A stretch of 40,552 bases of DNA from Companilactobacillus huachuanensis (GCF_005404815.1 NZ_BJDF01000005.1:115769-156320), one strand, 5' to 3'; positions 16,987 to 25,660 are shown, counted from the first letter of the stretch. Numbers and translations: made by a program. The notes: generated from the letters alone by a model not told the origin.

Positions 16987-17853
16987 ATGGATATTCGTGT
17001 TTTAAACTATTTTTTGATTACTGCACGTGAAGAAAATATTACTAAAGCAGCTTCCCTACTGCATTTAACTCAACCAACTCTATCACGGCAATTAAAAGGC
17101 TTAGAGACAGAATTAAATGTTGAACTCTTTCATCGTAGCAATCACAGTATTTACCTAACTAAGGAAGGATTATTATTCCGACAAAGAGCCCAAGATATAG
17201 TAAACATTTTTGAGCACACACGTGACGAATTGCAATCAACTGAAGAATTAGTTGGAACTATTGAAATTGGCTGTAGTGAACTACACAGTATGGCAGAATT
17301 GGCAAACCTAATTGATGAATTTCAAGAAGAACATCCCCAAGTGAAATTCAATTTAAGAAGTGGTAATAATAATGATATTAAAGGTTGGATCGAACAGGGT
17401 GTTTTAGACATGGGACTCTTAATTGAACCAGTTGAGATAGGCAAATATGACTTTGTTCATATGAATAGTAAGGAAGAATGGGGCATCTTAGCCCACGAAA
17501 AATCAAAATTTGCTAATTATTCAGCCATTCGTCCTGGTGATTTGGTCGGCACTAAGGTAATTACAATTTCCGATCGAGTAGTCCAAAACGAACTTGGCAA
17601 CTGGTCCGGAAAATACGCTATCCAAATGCAAAACAAAGCCCGTTATAATTTACTATACAGCGCTGCAATGTTGGCTCAACAAAATCACGGTGTAGTAATT
17701 TGCCTAAAAACGAGCCAACATTTTGATGATTTAAAATACATTCCACTAATACCAAAATTAGAATTGAGTTCCGTTTTAGCCTGGCGTGGACAACAGCCAC
17801 ATTCAGAAGTAACGAACTCCTTTATTGATTTTATTCGCGAGACAAAAGGTTAA
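16987..17853 (+). CDS. LysR-family transcriptional regulator
   Basis: A 288-aa regulator with an N-terminal winged HTH (residues 1-60; NYFLITAREENITKAASLLHLTQPTLSRQLKGLE) and a LysR substrate domain from about residue 87 (GTIEIGCSELHSM). I start at the ATG 16987 (MDIRVLNYF, the usual LysR opening); a GTG nine bases upstream is in frame. It is divergent from the NAD(P)-binding/aldo-keto reductase pair, its likely target. A 330-bp repeat unit sits 36 bp upstream of its start, so its own promoter is either in the element, in the short remaining gap, or disrupted. Confidence 0.9.
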   Translation: MDIRVLNYFLITAREENITKAASLLHLTQPTLSRQLKGLETELNVELFHRSNHSIYLTKEGLLFRQRAQDIVNIFEHTRDELQSTEELVGTIEIGCSELHSMAELANLIDEFQEEHPQVKFNLRSGNNNDIKGWIEQGVLDMGLLIEPVEIGKYDFVHMNSKEEWGILAHEKSKFANYSAIRPGDLVGTKVITISDRVVQNELGNWSGKYAIQMQNKARYNLLYSAAMLAQQNHGVVICLKTSQHFDDLKYIPLIPKLELSSVLAWRGQQPHSEVTNSFIDFIRETKG

Positions 17854-17901
17854 GCTTTAAGATAATTAAACTAGATTTCTTCAAATATAAAGAGTTATAG
17901 C

Positions 17902-17972
17902 AAACAACCTAAGATTAGTTCTGAGTAGAGATTAAATTTCCAACTTGAACAAATCTTAGGTTGTTTATTTTT
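17902..17972 (+). terminator. Terminator of the LysR gene
   Basis: AAACAACCTAAGATT / AAATCTTAGGTTGTTT arms (17902-17916 and 17951-17966) with a long loop, then a T-rich run. Confidence 0.65.
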
Positions 17973-17996
17973 TTAAGGGGAAATTAGAGTCCCTTT

Positions 17997-18184
17997 CTAG
18001 TCGGAAGAGCTGAGAGTATTCATTTGCAGCGAAAGTAGCGTTAGTGCTTTAAATTACATTACCGGGCGTGTTGAAGACTCGCGGGTTTTGTGAGAGACCG
18101 CTTTCTGGCTCGGGGCGTTCCGCGTAGCAATTGAATACTCTCAGCTCTGGAAACGGCATGCTTAACTAAACTTTCAATCTTTAG
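17997..18184 (+). repeat. Structured repeat copy 6 (type A, internally deleted)
   Basis: Core 17997-18157. P1 is intact, but the 3' arm of P3 and the 5' arm of P4 are missing: the sequence jumps from GCGGGTTTTGTGA to GAGACCGC, about 20 bases shorter than copy 1. The 3' end ACTTTCAATCTTTAG closes at 18184. No 5' inverted-repeat end is present, and the LysR terminator lies where the 5' flank should be. A decayed copy. Confidence 0.85.
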
Positions 18185-18281
18185 TTCTTTAAATCTCATT
18201 CTAAAGAAATTCATAATATGCATAACTAAAGACATATAATAAGTATTTTACATATCAGTGAACAGTATTTAAACTACATAT

Positions 18282-18312
18282 ATCGATTAACAAAACAATA
18301 TCATTAATCGAT
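18282..18312. promoter_or_regulatory. Inverted repeat upstream of the MerR-like gene
   Basis: ATCGATTAA (18282-18290) and TTAATCGAT (18304-18312), perfect 9-bp arms with a 13-bp spacer, 34 bp before the start codon. Possible autoregulatory operator for the reductase operon. Confidence 0.45.
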
Positions 18313-18345
18313 TTATCTTTATTTTTATACTTCGAGGTGAAATAT

Positions 18346-18672
18346 GTGAATAAAAATGATCTGCAAGCAAGATATCAAATTACTCAGCAAGTCTTAGATG
18401 ATTTCCATACTTGGCAATTACATACTTGCAATATTAGAAACGATGTCTATTTCCAAAAGGATTTACCAATTTTACAGACAATTACCCAATTACGGATTAT
18501 TGGTTTCAATCTTTTTGAAATTGAAGAATATCTAAATTCCAATCAATCGAAACAAAAAATACAACTTCTAAATAAAAAAAGAAGCGAAAGATTAACCATA
18601 ATTCATAACTTTGAAAAGCAAATAACCTCAATCGATTATTTGAAATTCCAAATAAACAAAGGAGATTTCTAA
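18346..18672 (+). CDS. Small MerR-like regulator
   Basis: A 108-aa protein from the GTG at 18346, which has GAGGTG six bases upstream (18334-18339); an earlier GTG at 18337 lies inside that site. The segment LPILQTITQLRIIGFNLFEIEEYLN matches the MerR pattern in which an arm helix with a LRxxGFSLxEIxxYL motif follows the DNA-binding wing. The N-terminal part (ARYQITQQVLDDFHTWQL) would be the recognition helices. No cysteine-rich effector domain is present; the rest is a short coiled helix (KKRSERLTIIHNFEKQI). It is two bases upstream of a reductase gene and probably controls that operon. The family call is by pattern and moderate. Confidence 0.6.
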   Translation: MNKNDLQARYQITQQVLDDFHTWQLHTCNIRNDVYFQKDLPILQTITQLRIIGFNLFEIEEYLNSNQSKQKIQLLNKKRSERLTIIHNFEKQITSIDYLKFQINKGDF

Positions 18673-18674
18673 AA

Positions 18675-19532
18675 ATGGAATACATTACTTTAAACAATGG
18701 TATTAAAATGCCAAAACTGGGATTAGGAATTTTTCGTGTTAATGATTTAAATCAAGCTGAAGAGACTGTCTACCAAGCAATCAAGCTTGGATATCGTCTA
18801 ATCGATACTGCGGCCGCTTATGGTAATGAAAAAGCTGTTGGTCAAGCAATTAAACGAAGCACCATTGACCGTTCAGAACTATTTATAACTTCTAAATTAT
18901 GGCTAACTGATAATTCTTACGAAGGTGCTCAAATTGGACTCGAACGTTCACTAAATAATTTGGGACTAGATTACCTGGACCTATATTTAATCCATCAACC
19001 CGTTGGTGATTATTACGGTGCCTGGCGTTACCTAAGTGAAGCCTATCAATCCGGCAAGATTCGTGCAATCGGCGTTGACAACTTTACGCAACAAAAACTG
19101 GTCGATCTGATTAATTTCACCGACGTTCGCCCTGCTGTTAACATGATTGAAACGAACATTTTCAATCAGCGTGACGAAGATCAAGAAGCAATGATTGACT
19201 ATAACGTTCAAATGGAAGCTTGGGCTCCTTTTGCTTCAGGTAATAACAATGTCTTTGACGTGCCACTATTAAACGAGATTGGTCAAAGACACGGAAAATC
19301 GAGTGCTCAGGTTATTCTTCGTTGGCTACTCCAAAGAAACATCGTAGCAATTCCGAAAACAGTTCATTTAAATCGTTTAAAAGAGAATCTTGATATTTTT
19401 GACTTTGAATTAAGTGATCAAGAAATGAATCAAATTAAAGCTTTAAATACAGGCAATGGGTTTAATTTACCGGAAAATGCTCAGTCATTTCAAAATACGT
19501 TAGATATGTTAAATCAATTCTCAGTTGAATAA
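18675..19532 (+). CDS. Aldo-keto reductase (second of three)
   Basis: A 285-aa NADPH-dependent reductase with tetrad Asp44, Tyr49, Lys74 and His107 (LIDTAAAYGNE, FITSK, LIHQP). The cofactor motif VAIPKTVHLNRLKEN is present. His-Gln-Pro replaces the commoner His-Trp-Pro after the catalytic His, so the active-site pocket differs from the other two copies. The RBS AAAGGAG lies inside the 3' end of the MerR-like gene, two bases before this start region, so the genes are co-translated. The third reductase follows after 16 bp. Confidence 0.92.
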   Translation: MEYITLNNGIKMPKLGLGIFRVNDLNQAEETVYQAIKLGYRLIDTAAAYGNEKAVGQAIKRSTIDRSELFITSKLWLTDNSYEGAQIGLERSLNNLGLDYLDLYLIHQPVGDYYGAWRYLSEAYQSGKIRAIGVDNFTQQKLVDLINFTDVRPAVNMIETNIFNQRDEDQEAMIDYNVQMEAWAPFASGNNNVFDVPLLNEIGQRHGKSSAQVILRWLLQRNIVAIPKTVHLNRLKENLDIFDFELSDQEMNQIKALNTGNGFNLPENAQSFQNTLDMLNQFSVE

Positions 19533-19548
19533 AGGAAAAGGTAAAAAA

Positions 19549-20412
19549 ATGGATAAAACTTCAACATACACACTAAATAATGGATACGAGGTTCCTGTCG
19601 TCGGATTTGGAACAATTATTCCCGATGGAGAACAAACAGTTTCAGCTGTAAAAGATGCAATCAAGAGCGGCTATCGTTTAATTGACACTGCTGAAATTTA
19701 TGGCAATGAAATCAGTGTTGGTCAAGGAATTCGGGAGGCTATGGTCGAAAACAACCTTAAACGTGATGACATCCTAGTAAGTACCAAGGCTTGGTATACT
19801 CATCGTGGTTATGAAAAAACAACTGCCGCCTTCAATGAGTCATTAAGAAAGCTTGGACTAGACTATGTTGATATTTATTTGATTCACTGGCCTGCTAATG
19901 CTAAGTGGCATGATGATTGGCGTGAATTAAATGCTGATACTTGGCGAGCTTTGGAGGACCTGTATAAAGCTGGTAAAATTAAAGCCATTGGTGTATCCAA
20001 CTTCTTAGCACACCACTTAAAGGCCTTAGTTGAAGATAGTACAATCAAACCAATGCTCAATCAAATCGAATATCATCCCGGGTTTGCCCAAACAGAAGCA
20101 GCAGAATACTCACAAGCTCAAGATATTCAGGTCGAAGCTTGGAGTCCCTTTGGCGGACCTGGAAGTGATGTTTTAAAGGACGTGACTGTTAACAAAATTG
20201 CGAAAAAGTATGGCAAACAACCTTCACAAGTAATTCTTCGCTGGCTGATTCAAAAACAGATTATACCCTTAACTAAGTCAACAAGTATCGGTCATATGCA
20301 AGATAATCTCAGTGATTTCGATTTTAAGTTAACTAATAGTGAACTAGCTACAATTGACAAGGCACCCTATAGTGGTGGATTCCAATTTGATCCCGACACG
20401 GCAAAATCATAA
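19549..20412 (+). CDS. Aldo-keto reductase (third of three)
   Basis: A 287-aa reductase with tetrad Asp46, Tyr51, Lys80 and His113 (LIDTAEIYGNE, VSTK, LIHWP) and the cofactor motif IPLTKSTSIGHM. I start at ATG 19549, 16 bp after the previous stop and preceded by AAAGGAAAAGG; the frame is open upstream through the end of the previous gene. It shares clear homology with its upstream neighbour but differs in the loop after Lys80 and has a longer loop after His113 (PANAKWHDDWRELNADTW). Last gene of the MerR-like operon. Substrate unknown. Confidence 0.92.
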   Translation: MDKTSTYTLNNGYEVPVVGFGTIIPDGEQTVSAVKDAIKSGYRLIDTAEIYGNEISVGQGIREAMVENNLKRDDILVSTKAWYTHRGYEKTTAAFNESLRKLGLDYVDIYLIHWPANAKWHDDWRELNADTWRALEDLYKAGKIKAIGVSNFLAHHLKALVEDSTIKPMLNQIEYHPGFAQTEAAEYSQAQDIQVEAWSPFGGPGSDVLKDVTVNKIAKKYGKQPSQVILRWLIQKQIIPLTKSTSIGHMQDNLSDFDFKLTNSELATIDKAPYSGGFQFDPDTAKS

Positions 20413-20509
20413 TTACAATAAATAATTTTGAACAACATATAACTAGCTTGATTGTATTAAAAGGCCTAACTCTAATTTATTATAAATTCTTGTTATAGAT
20501 TTAACTTAC

Positions 20510-20556
20510 AAAAATAGACCAGATAAATTTATACGAAATTCATCTGGTCTATTTTT
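20510..20556. terminator. Bidirectional terminator between reductase and LRR genes
   Basis: AAAAATAGACCAGAT (20510-20524) / ATCTGGTCTATTTTT (20542-20556) with flanking A and T runs. Confidence 0.88.
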
Positions 20557-20590
20557 ATAACATATTTTGACACTAAAAACAGAAACCTAT

Positions 20591-22333
20591 TTAATCTAAA
20601 GTGACATCATTTGCTTTTACCCACTCATTTGTAGCAACACGGTACATTTTTTCACCATTAATTGTTGCAAACCTATCAGTACGGAATTTTGAATCTTTTG
20701 CTAAAGCAATGTTCACTTTCGAACCAGTGTCATTATATAATTGTGCTTGTGTATTTACAGTCAATATACCATTGTTTATTCTAGTAAACACCAGAACATC
20801 ATCAGCTTTTATCCATTCATCAGTTGCGACACGATAATATTTTGTGCCATTAAAATCCGCATAACCACTATACAACCAATCCGTAGTCTGGGATAAAGCT
20901 CGATTTGATATAATTACTCCATTCAAATTTAATAGTCGCTTATACGAATCTGATTTAGTTTGTAGCACTCCTGACTCAGCGGTATATTCCCGCACATCAT
21001 TAGCTTTAACCCATTGGCCATCAGCTATTTCGTAATAAGTTGTATCACCAATTACATTTTTCTTATTCGTTTTGTAATCAGTCAGTTCGTTTAATATTTT
21101 TTCTGAGGTTTTTTGACCATTTTGATTATAAATGGCAATTGTCTCTGCTTTTTTGGTTAACAAGTTTTTTTCAGCAATTGTTGAAATATTTGAGGAACTT
21201 GAACTAGAGCCGCCTGACCCTGAACCAGTTGATTTTGGTTTTACTGTAACCGTGACTGTTTGTTTACGCGTAAAGGTTTGGTTAGTATATGTGTAGACCA
21301 CCTTGTATGTACCTGGTTTAGAAGTATCAACATCTCCTGAAATTGTAAGTGATTTATCATCAATCGATTTCTGTACATCGGCACTATCCCAATCAGTCGT
21401 TAAGCTTCCTAATGAACTTGGAGAGGTAATTCCAGTAACAAGTTGTTTGGAATCCCATGTATCGCCTTGTTTTAATGTTACTTGGTCCTCTTTTAAAACT
21501 AACGTTGGCAAGTTTATTACAAATGGTTGTTGCAGCACGCTACTAACTTGATATTTGGAACCATCACTAGTTGTATACGTAAAATCTACATCTATCAGAG
21601 CAGTATCATCAGCATCTATGCCTGATATAGTTACCTTTGGTAAGTCAGAATAATCAAACTTCGTAGTAGTACTATTAAGCATCTTAGCACTTGTTACTTT
21701 AATATTTGAAATATTACTACCACCTACAATATTGTTTAAATTTAGCGAAGTATCATTAGAAGATAATGTCCCAGGACCTAATTTTCTTATCTGATTTTTA
21801 AGATTTACAGTCTCAGGACTCACACTGACTAGTCGATCTATTGGTGAGAAGTTACTTATCATGTTTCCAGATAAATCTAAAGTTGTTAAGTTCTCAAAAT
21901 CATTTCCTTCACCATCACCATTCAACCCAATAAAACTTATATCGTTAATTTTATTATTGCTTAAATTGAGATCAGCCAAATCAAGCATGTTCACTAATAA
22001 ATCACCCATTTGATCAATTTTATTTCCACTTAAATTCAGACTTGTTAGGGAAGTGGCATATTCTAGACCGGACAACTCCTCATATGTCAGATTAGAATTT
22101 GATAAATCTAAACTTGTTAATGTTGCCAAATATTTTGGTGTGACATCATCTTTAGATACCCCATTTTTTGTTGCTACAATCGTCTTTAAACTGTCTGAAA
22201 TATCATTTGTATCCTTTGTCATACTATTGCTATCTTCAGTAGCAGCATGTAACGTTGGTACATTAATATTCGAACTCATCAAAGCCATTCCAGCAGATAA
22301 TCCCGCAACAATTAGCACCGTTCTCTTCTTCAT
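20591..22333 (-). CDS. Secreted leucine-rich-repeat protein with C-terminal SLAP wall-binding domains
   Basis: A 580-aa extracellular protein. Signal peptide MKKRT to LHA (about residues 1-30). Then about four leucine-rich repeats (LTSLDLSNSNLT, LTSLNLSGNKI, LADLNLSNNKI, LTTLDLSGNMI; about 65-160), two Ig-like beta domains (the second ends PGTYKVVYTYTNQ..VTVTVKP), a Ser/Gly linker, and three SLAP-type repeats, each ending YYEIADGQWVKANDV, YYRVATDEWIKADDV or MYRVATNEWVKANDV. SLAP repeats hold proteins non-covalently on the lactobacillar wall; there is no LPXTG. I start at the ATG 22333 with GAGGGG eight bases upstream. The role is probably adhesion or another surface interaction (inference). 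Confidence 0.88.
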   Translation of the reverse strand: MKKRTVLIVAGLSAGMALMSSNINVPTLHAATEDSNSMTKDTNDISDSLKTIVATKNGVSKDDVTPKYLATLTSLDLSNSNLTYEELSGLEYATSLTSLNLSGNKIDQMGDLLVNMLDLADLNLSNNKINDISFIGLNGDGEGNDFENLTTLDLSGNMISNFSPIDRLVSVSPETVNLKNQIRKLGPGTLSSNDTSLNLNNIVGGSNISNIKVTSAKMLNSTTTKFDYSDLPKVTISGIDADDTALIDVDFTYTTSDGSKYQVSSVLQQPFVINLPTLVLKEDQVTLKQGDTWDSKQLVTGITSPSSLGSLTTDWDSADVQKSIDDKSLTISGDVDTSKPGTYKVVYTYTNQTFTRKQTVTVTVKPKSTGSGSGGSSSSSSNISTIAEKNLLTKKAETIAIYNQNGQKTSEKILNELTDYKTNKKNVIGDTTYYEIADGQWVKANDVREYTAESGVLQTKSDSYKRLLNLNGVIISNRALSQTTDWLYSGYADFNGTKYYRVATDEWIKADDVLVFTRINNGILTVNTQAQLYNDTGSKVNIALAKDSKFRTDRFATINGEKMYRVATNEWVKANDVTLD

Positions 22334-22434
22334 ATCAAACACCCCTCAATTTACAGTTATAATTATATCAAAGAAGCTGTATGAGTCAAATTAGAAAATT
22401 AAAAATTTAATAAAATGATTTTTAATTTAAACAA

Positions 22435-22764
22435 CTAAAAGTTGAAAGTCGAAAAATTAGTCTGCCTATCGTTATTACAGACCTAGAGCTAATTTATTTA
22501 AGTAATCAGAAATCACAATTTTATGGCAAATTTTATTATTTCCGCCAAAAAAAATAAACTAGTTGGAAGAGCTGAGAGTATTCATTTGCAGCGAAAGTGG
22601 CGTTAGGACTTTAGTCCTTACACCGCCGGGTGTTGAAGCCTCGCGGGTTTTGCGAGGCTTCAACCGAAGGTCGAGACCGCACCTCAGGCTCGAGCCGTTC
22701 CGCGCAGCAATTGAATACTCTCAGCTCTGGAAACGTCATACTTACTTCAACCTTCAACCTTTAG
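22435..22764 (+). repeat. Structured repeat copy 7 (type A): complete 330-bp MITE unit
   Basis: The ends CTAAAAGTTGAAAG (22435-22448) and CCTTCAACCTTTAG (22751-22764) are inverted at 12 of 14 bases. The perfect 8-bp duplication TTAAACAA flanks the unit (22427-22434 and 22765-22772). Core 22559-22737: P2 tip GGAC/GTCC instead of TTGC/GCAA, and P4 GGTCGAG/CTCGAGCC. It has exactly the same length as copy 5. Inserted between the terminator of clpL and the promoter side of the LRR gene. Confidence 0.93.
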
Positions 22765-22771
22765 TTAAACA

Positions 22772-22811
22772 AAAAAATCCTAGAGAAATTTTTTATTCTC
22801 TAGGATTTTTT
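22772..22811. terminator. Terminator of the clpL operon
   Basis: AAAAAATCCTAGAGAA (22772-22787) / TTCTCTAGGATTTTTT (22796-22811), perfect 16-bp stem. Its first base is shared with the target duplication of repeat copy 7. Confidence 0.9.
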
Positions 22812-22818
22812 ATTATTC

Positions 22819-24912
22819 TTAATTTGTTACAACTGAATTATCAGAAATTTTAATTGTTCCATCAACAACATTGGCCTTCAAATTCTTGACCTTAATATTA
22901 TCAAGATAGAATTCAGCAACTTTATCTCTAATTTGTTGTTCAATGATTCTACGTAATGGTCTAGCACCCATCGCTTCATCATAACCTTCATCGATCAACC
23001 ATTCCTTTGCCTCAGGCGTTACTTCCAAAGTAATACCCTTCTTAGCTAAGTTACGGTTGACGTCATTTAACATCAATTCAACGATTTGATTCAAGTCTTT
23101 CTTAGATAGATGTGTAAATTCAACGATACCATTGAATCTATTCAGAAATTCTGGAGTAAAGTATGGTGCTAATTTATCCATTAATTTCTCATCTTTGTTG
23201 CCATGACCAAATCCGGCATTTGATGTAGCGATGATGATCGTATTCTTGAAGTCAACTACGTTACCTTGACCATCGGTCAAACGTCCATCATCCATTACTT
23301 GTAATAACAAGGTCAAAACTTGTGGATTAGCCTTTTCAATTTCATCAAGTAGAACGATGGAATATGGATTACGACGAACTTTTTCAGTCAAAGTATTGCC
23401 GTTATCTTCATAGCCAACATAACCAGCTGAAGTACCAATCAATTTAGAAACCGCAGTTAAATCAGAATACTCACTCATGTCCAAACGAATGATTGAATCT
23501 TTAGATCCAAACATATCTTGGGCTAATTGTTTCACTAACTCTGTCTTACCAACACCAGTTGGTCCTACAAATAAGAAACTACCAATTGGACGATTGCCTT
23601 CATCGAAGCCAGCCCGGTTCCGACGAATAGCCCGAACAACCATGTCAACAGCCTCATTTTGACCAATGACCTTGTCCTTCAATCGCTTGCCCATTGTCTT
23701 GAGTCTTTCAATATCACTAGCACCCATTTGAGAAACTGGAACGCCAGTTAATCTTTGGACTGATTCGGCAATATCATTAATCGTTGCGACTGGCTCATCA
23801 GTTGTCGTGTCGTCTTTATTTAATTTTGTCTGAATAGTTTCAATTTGCTGTTTCAAATCAGCAGCTTTTTCATAGTCTTCTTTAGCAGCGGCAGTAGCTT
23901 TATTTTTTTCAGCCTGTTTCAAATCCTTTTCCAAACTAACTTTATCAGTTACAGGATTTTTAGCAGCTAAGTGAGCAGCTGTCATGTCGATCAAATCAAT
24001 TGCCTTGTCAGGTAATGATCTCTGAGGGATATATTGAACTGAATAATCAACAGCCGCTTTCAAAACATCATCAGGTAATTCGACGTGATGGTGATTTTCA
24101 TAAGCCTTACGTAAGCCCTTCAAGATTGCCAAGGTAGCTTCTTTACTAGGTTCGTTAATTGTTACATCATTGAATCTTCTTGCTAAAGCAGCATCTTTCA
24201 TAATCGTATTACGGTACTCATCCTGAGTTGTGGCACCGATAACTGAAATTTCACCACGACTCAATGCAGGTTTAATAATATCAGCTAAACCTTTACTACC
24301 TGAGTCTGAACCAGATGATCCAGCACCAATAATTTGATGAATCTCATCGAAGAATAGTACTACATTGCCGGCCTTTTTGACTTCTTTGAGCAAATTTTGA
24401 ATATTCTCTTCAAAGGAACCACGATACTGTGTTCCGGCTTCAAGCGCTGACAAATCAATTGAAATTATTTGCTTGTCTTTGATTGCTTCAGGTACGTTGC
24501 CTTTGACAATAGCTTGGGCTAACCCCTCAACAACCGCAGTCTTACCAACACCAGCATCACCTACTAGAATAGGATTGTTCTTCGTTCTCCGGCTCAAAAC
24601 TTCAGCCGTTTCTTGAATCTCTTTATCACGGCCAATAACTGGATCAAGTAAGCCATCTTTAGCCTCTTGAGTTAAGTTACGTCCTAGTTTCTCTAATATA
24701 GTGCCATTTTTTTGTTTAGTGCTATCACTAACCGGAATATTTTGACCAGCAGTTCTAGCTTCTTGATATTTAGCTAATTCTTCTGGAGTCAATTCTTGAC
24801 CATTCACATAATACTTAGCTTGTGAATCACCTTTTTGTTGACTCATTAACCTATTAAAAATTTCGTCCATATTGTTGTTAAATGGATCTTCATCCCAAAA
24901 TGATCTTGCCAT
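22819..24912 (-). CDS. clpL: ClpL, Hsp100 ATPase/disaggregase
   Basis: A 697-aa double AAA+ chaperone. Walker A1 GDAGVGKT (118-125), Walker B1 with D189-E190, a coiled UVR-like middle region (about 326-362), Walker A2 GPTGVGKT (450-457) and Walker B2 VLLDEIE. The N-terminus is short and polar ([31 protein letters not shown]), with neither the double Clp_N domain of ClpC/ClpB nor the zinc finger of ClpE, which makes it ClpL. No IGF/IGL ClpP-binding loop follows the second sensor segment ([10 protein letters not shown] then straight to DEKLMDKL), fitting a ClpP-independent disaggregase for heat and acid stress. GGAGG precedes the ATG. It lies 12 bp behind a small HTH gene in one operon. Confidence 0.9.
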   Translation of the reverse strand: MARSFWDEDPFNNNMDEIFNRLMSQQKGDSQAKYYVNGQELTPEELAKYQEARTAGQNIPVSDSTKQKNGTILEKLGRNLTQEAKDGLLDPVIGRDKEIQETAEVLSRRTKNNPILVGDAGVGKTAVVEGLAQAIVKGNVPEAIKDKQIISIDLSALEAGTQYRGSFEENIQNLLKEVKKAGNVVLFFDEIHQIIGAGSSGSDSGSKGLADIIKPALSRGEISVIGATTQDEYRNTIMKDAALARRFNDVTINEPSKEATLAILKGLRKAYENHHHVELPDDVLKAAVDYSVQYIPQRSLPDKAIDLIDMTAAHLAAKNPVTDKVSLEKDLKQAEKNKATAAAKEDYEKAADLKQQIETIQTKLNKDDTTTDEPVATINDIAESVQRLTGVPVSQMGASDIERLKTMGKRLKDKVIGQNEAVDMVVRAIRRNRAGFDEGNRPIGSFLFVGPTGVGKTELVKQLAQDMFGSKDSIIRLDMSEYSDLTAVSKLIGTSAGYVGYEDNGNTLTEKVRRNPYSIVLLDEIEKANPQVLTLLLQVMDDGRLTDGQGNVVDFKNTIIIATSNAGFGHGNKDEKLMDKLAPYFTPEFLNRFNGIVEFTHLSKKDLNQIVELMLNDVNRNLAKKGITLEVTPEAKEWLIDEGYDEAMGARPLRRIIEQQIRDKVAEFYLDNIKVKNLKANVVDGTIKISDNSVVTN

Positions 24913-24924
24913 ATAAAGACCTCC

Positions 24925-25146
24925 TCACTTTAGATAATGCAACTCCAATTCACGCAGAACTCTCCACATTTCGATATCCTGCGCTTTGGCAATTGCCTCT
25001 ATATCGCGCAAATTTATTGATGTGGCGGAAGATTGTTTTTTGTTGAAAGATTTATGCAGAGTCGTATAACCATACCCGCTTTTCTTTGCTATTACATATA
25101 TTGTTAATCCGTTATCTTCTAAGTATGATTTAATATCTATTCGCAT
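24925..25146 (-). CDS. Small XRE-like HTH protein co-transcribed with clpL
   Basis: A 73-aa protein that is almost wholly a Cro/CI-type HTH: helix IKSYLEDNGLTIYVIAKKSG, recognition segment YGYTTLHKSFNKK, then SINLRDIEAIAKAQDIEMWRVLRELE. I start at ATG 25144-25146 with GGAG five bases upstream; the open frame extends 51 bases further into the promoter and is not used. It ends 12 bp before clpL, so both are probably transcribed from one promoter with a palindromic operator. It has no sensor domain. Likely an autoregulator of clpL expression, in place of or beside CtsR/HrcA (inference). Confidence 0.75.
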   Translation of the reverse strand: MRIDIKSYLEDNGLTIYVIAKKSGYGYTTLHKSFNKKQSSATSINLRDIEAIAKAQDIEMWRVLRELELHYLK

Positions 25147-25157
25147 CTTTCTCCAAC

Positions 25158-25205
25158 CTCCACACTTATAGTATAGCACGTTTGTAACATAGTACAAGTG
25201 TGGAG
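25158..25205 (-). promoter_or_regulatory. clpL operon promoter embedded in a 10-bp-arm palindrome
   Basis: On the minus strand -35 TTGTAC (complement of 25192-25197), 16-bp spacer, -10 TATACT (complement of 25170-25175). Perfect arms CTCCACACTT (25158-25167) and AAGTGTGGAG (25196-25205) overlap the -35 and the start-site region. No CtsR direct repeat (GGTCAAA type) and no CIRCE is seen here. Confidence 0.7.
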
Positions 25206-25401
25206 TATCACTTTTGTGAACTATATTAAAATAAATAGTTCTTTCTTAAACTTGATTAAAAAATCGGCCATCTCTAGTGCTAGTTGTTAATTTATTACAA
25301 ATATTAGCATCATTTATATTTTCCAAATTAAATTTTGGAATTTAAAACGGGAAGTATATAAAAACAGTTGAATATTTTTACATTCGATCAATAACGATTA
25401 A

Positions 25402-25588
25402 CTAGTCGGAAGAGCTGGGAAATATCTATGTGCCGTGGAAGTGTTGTTATGGCTTTAGCCATTACAACACCGGGCGTGTTTGGAGACTTGACGAACTATG
25501 TCAAGGCTTCAAACCGAGGCTCGAGTCCGCTTCCCAGGCTCGGACCGTTCCGCACAGCCAGTGAATATTTCCCAGCTCTGTAGATGGC
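25402..25588 (+). repeat. Structured repeat copy 8 (type C)
   Basis: The core fold is kept with a different P1: GAGCTGGGAAATAT pairs with the arm ending ATATTTCCCAGCTC. P2 tip is TGGC/GCCA, P3 CTTGAC/GTCAAG with lower arm GTTTGGAG/CTTCAAAC (one G-U), and P4 GGCTCGAG/CTCGGACC. Flanks do not match type A, and I find neither inverted-repeat ends nor a target duplication. It lies 70 bp upstream of the next gene on the same strand, possibly in its leader. Nothing else is recognisable in 25206-25401. Confidence 0.86.
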
Positions 25589-25660
25589 ATATTTAAATAG
25601 CACCATACGTTACTTATATATCAACAATTTGTTAGAATATAATAAATGAGAGGTGATCCT

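Noticed and set aside
22819-24912. Annotation as ClpE or ClpC
   Set aside because: The N-terminal zinc finger and Clp_N domains are absent, and the short [17 protein letters not shown] start fits ClpL.
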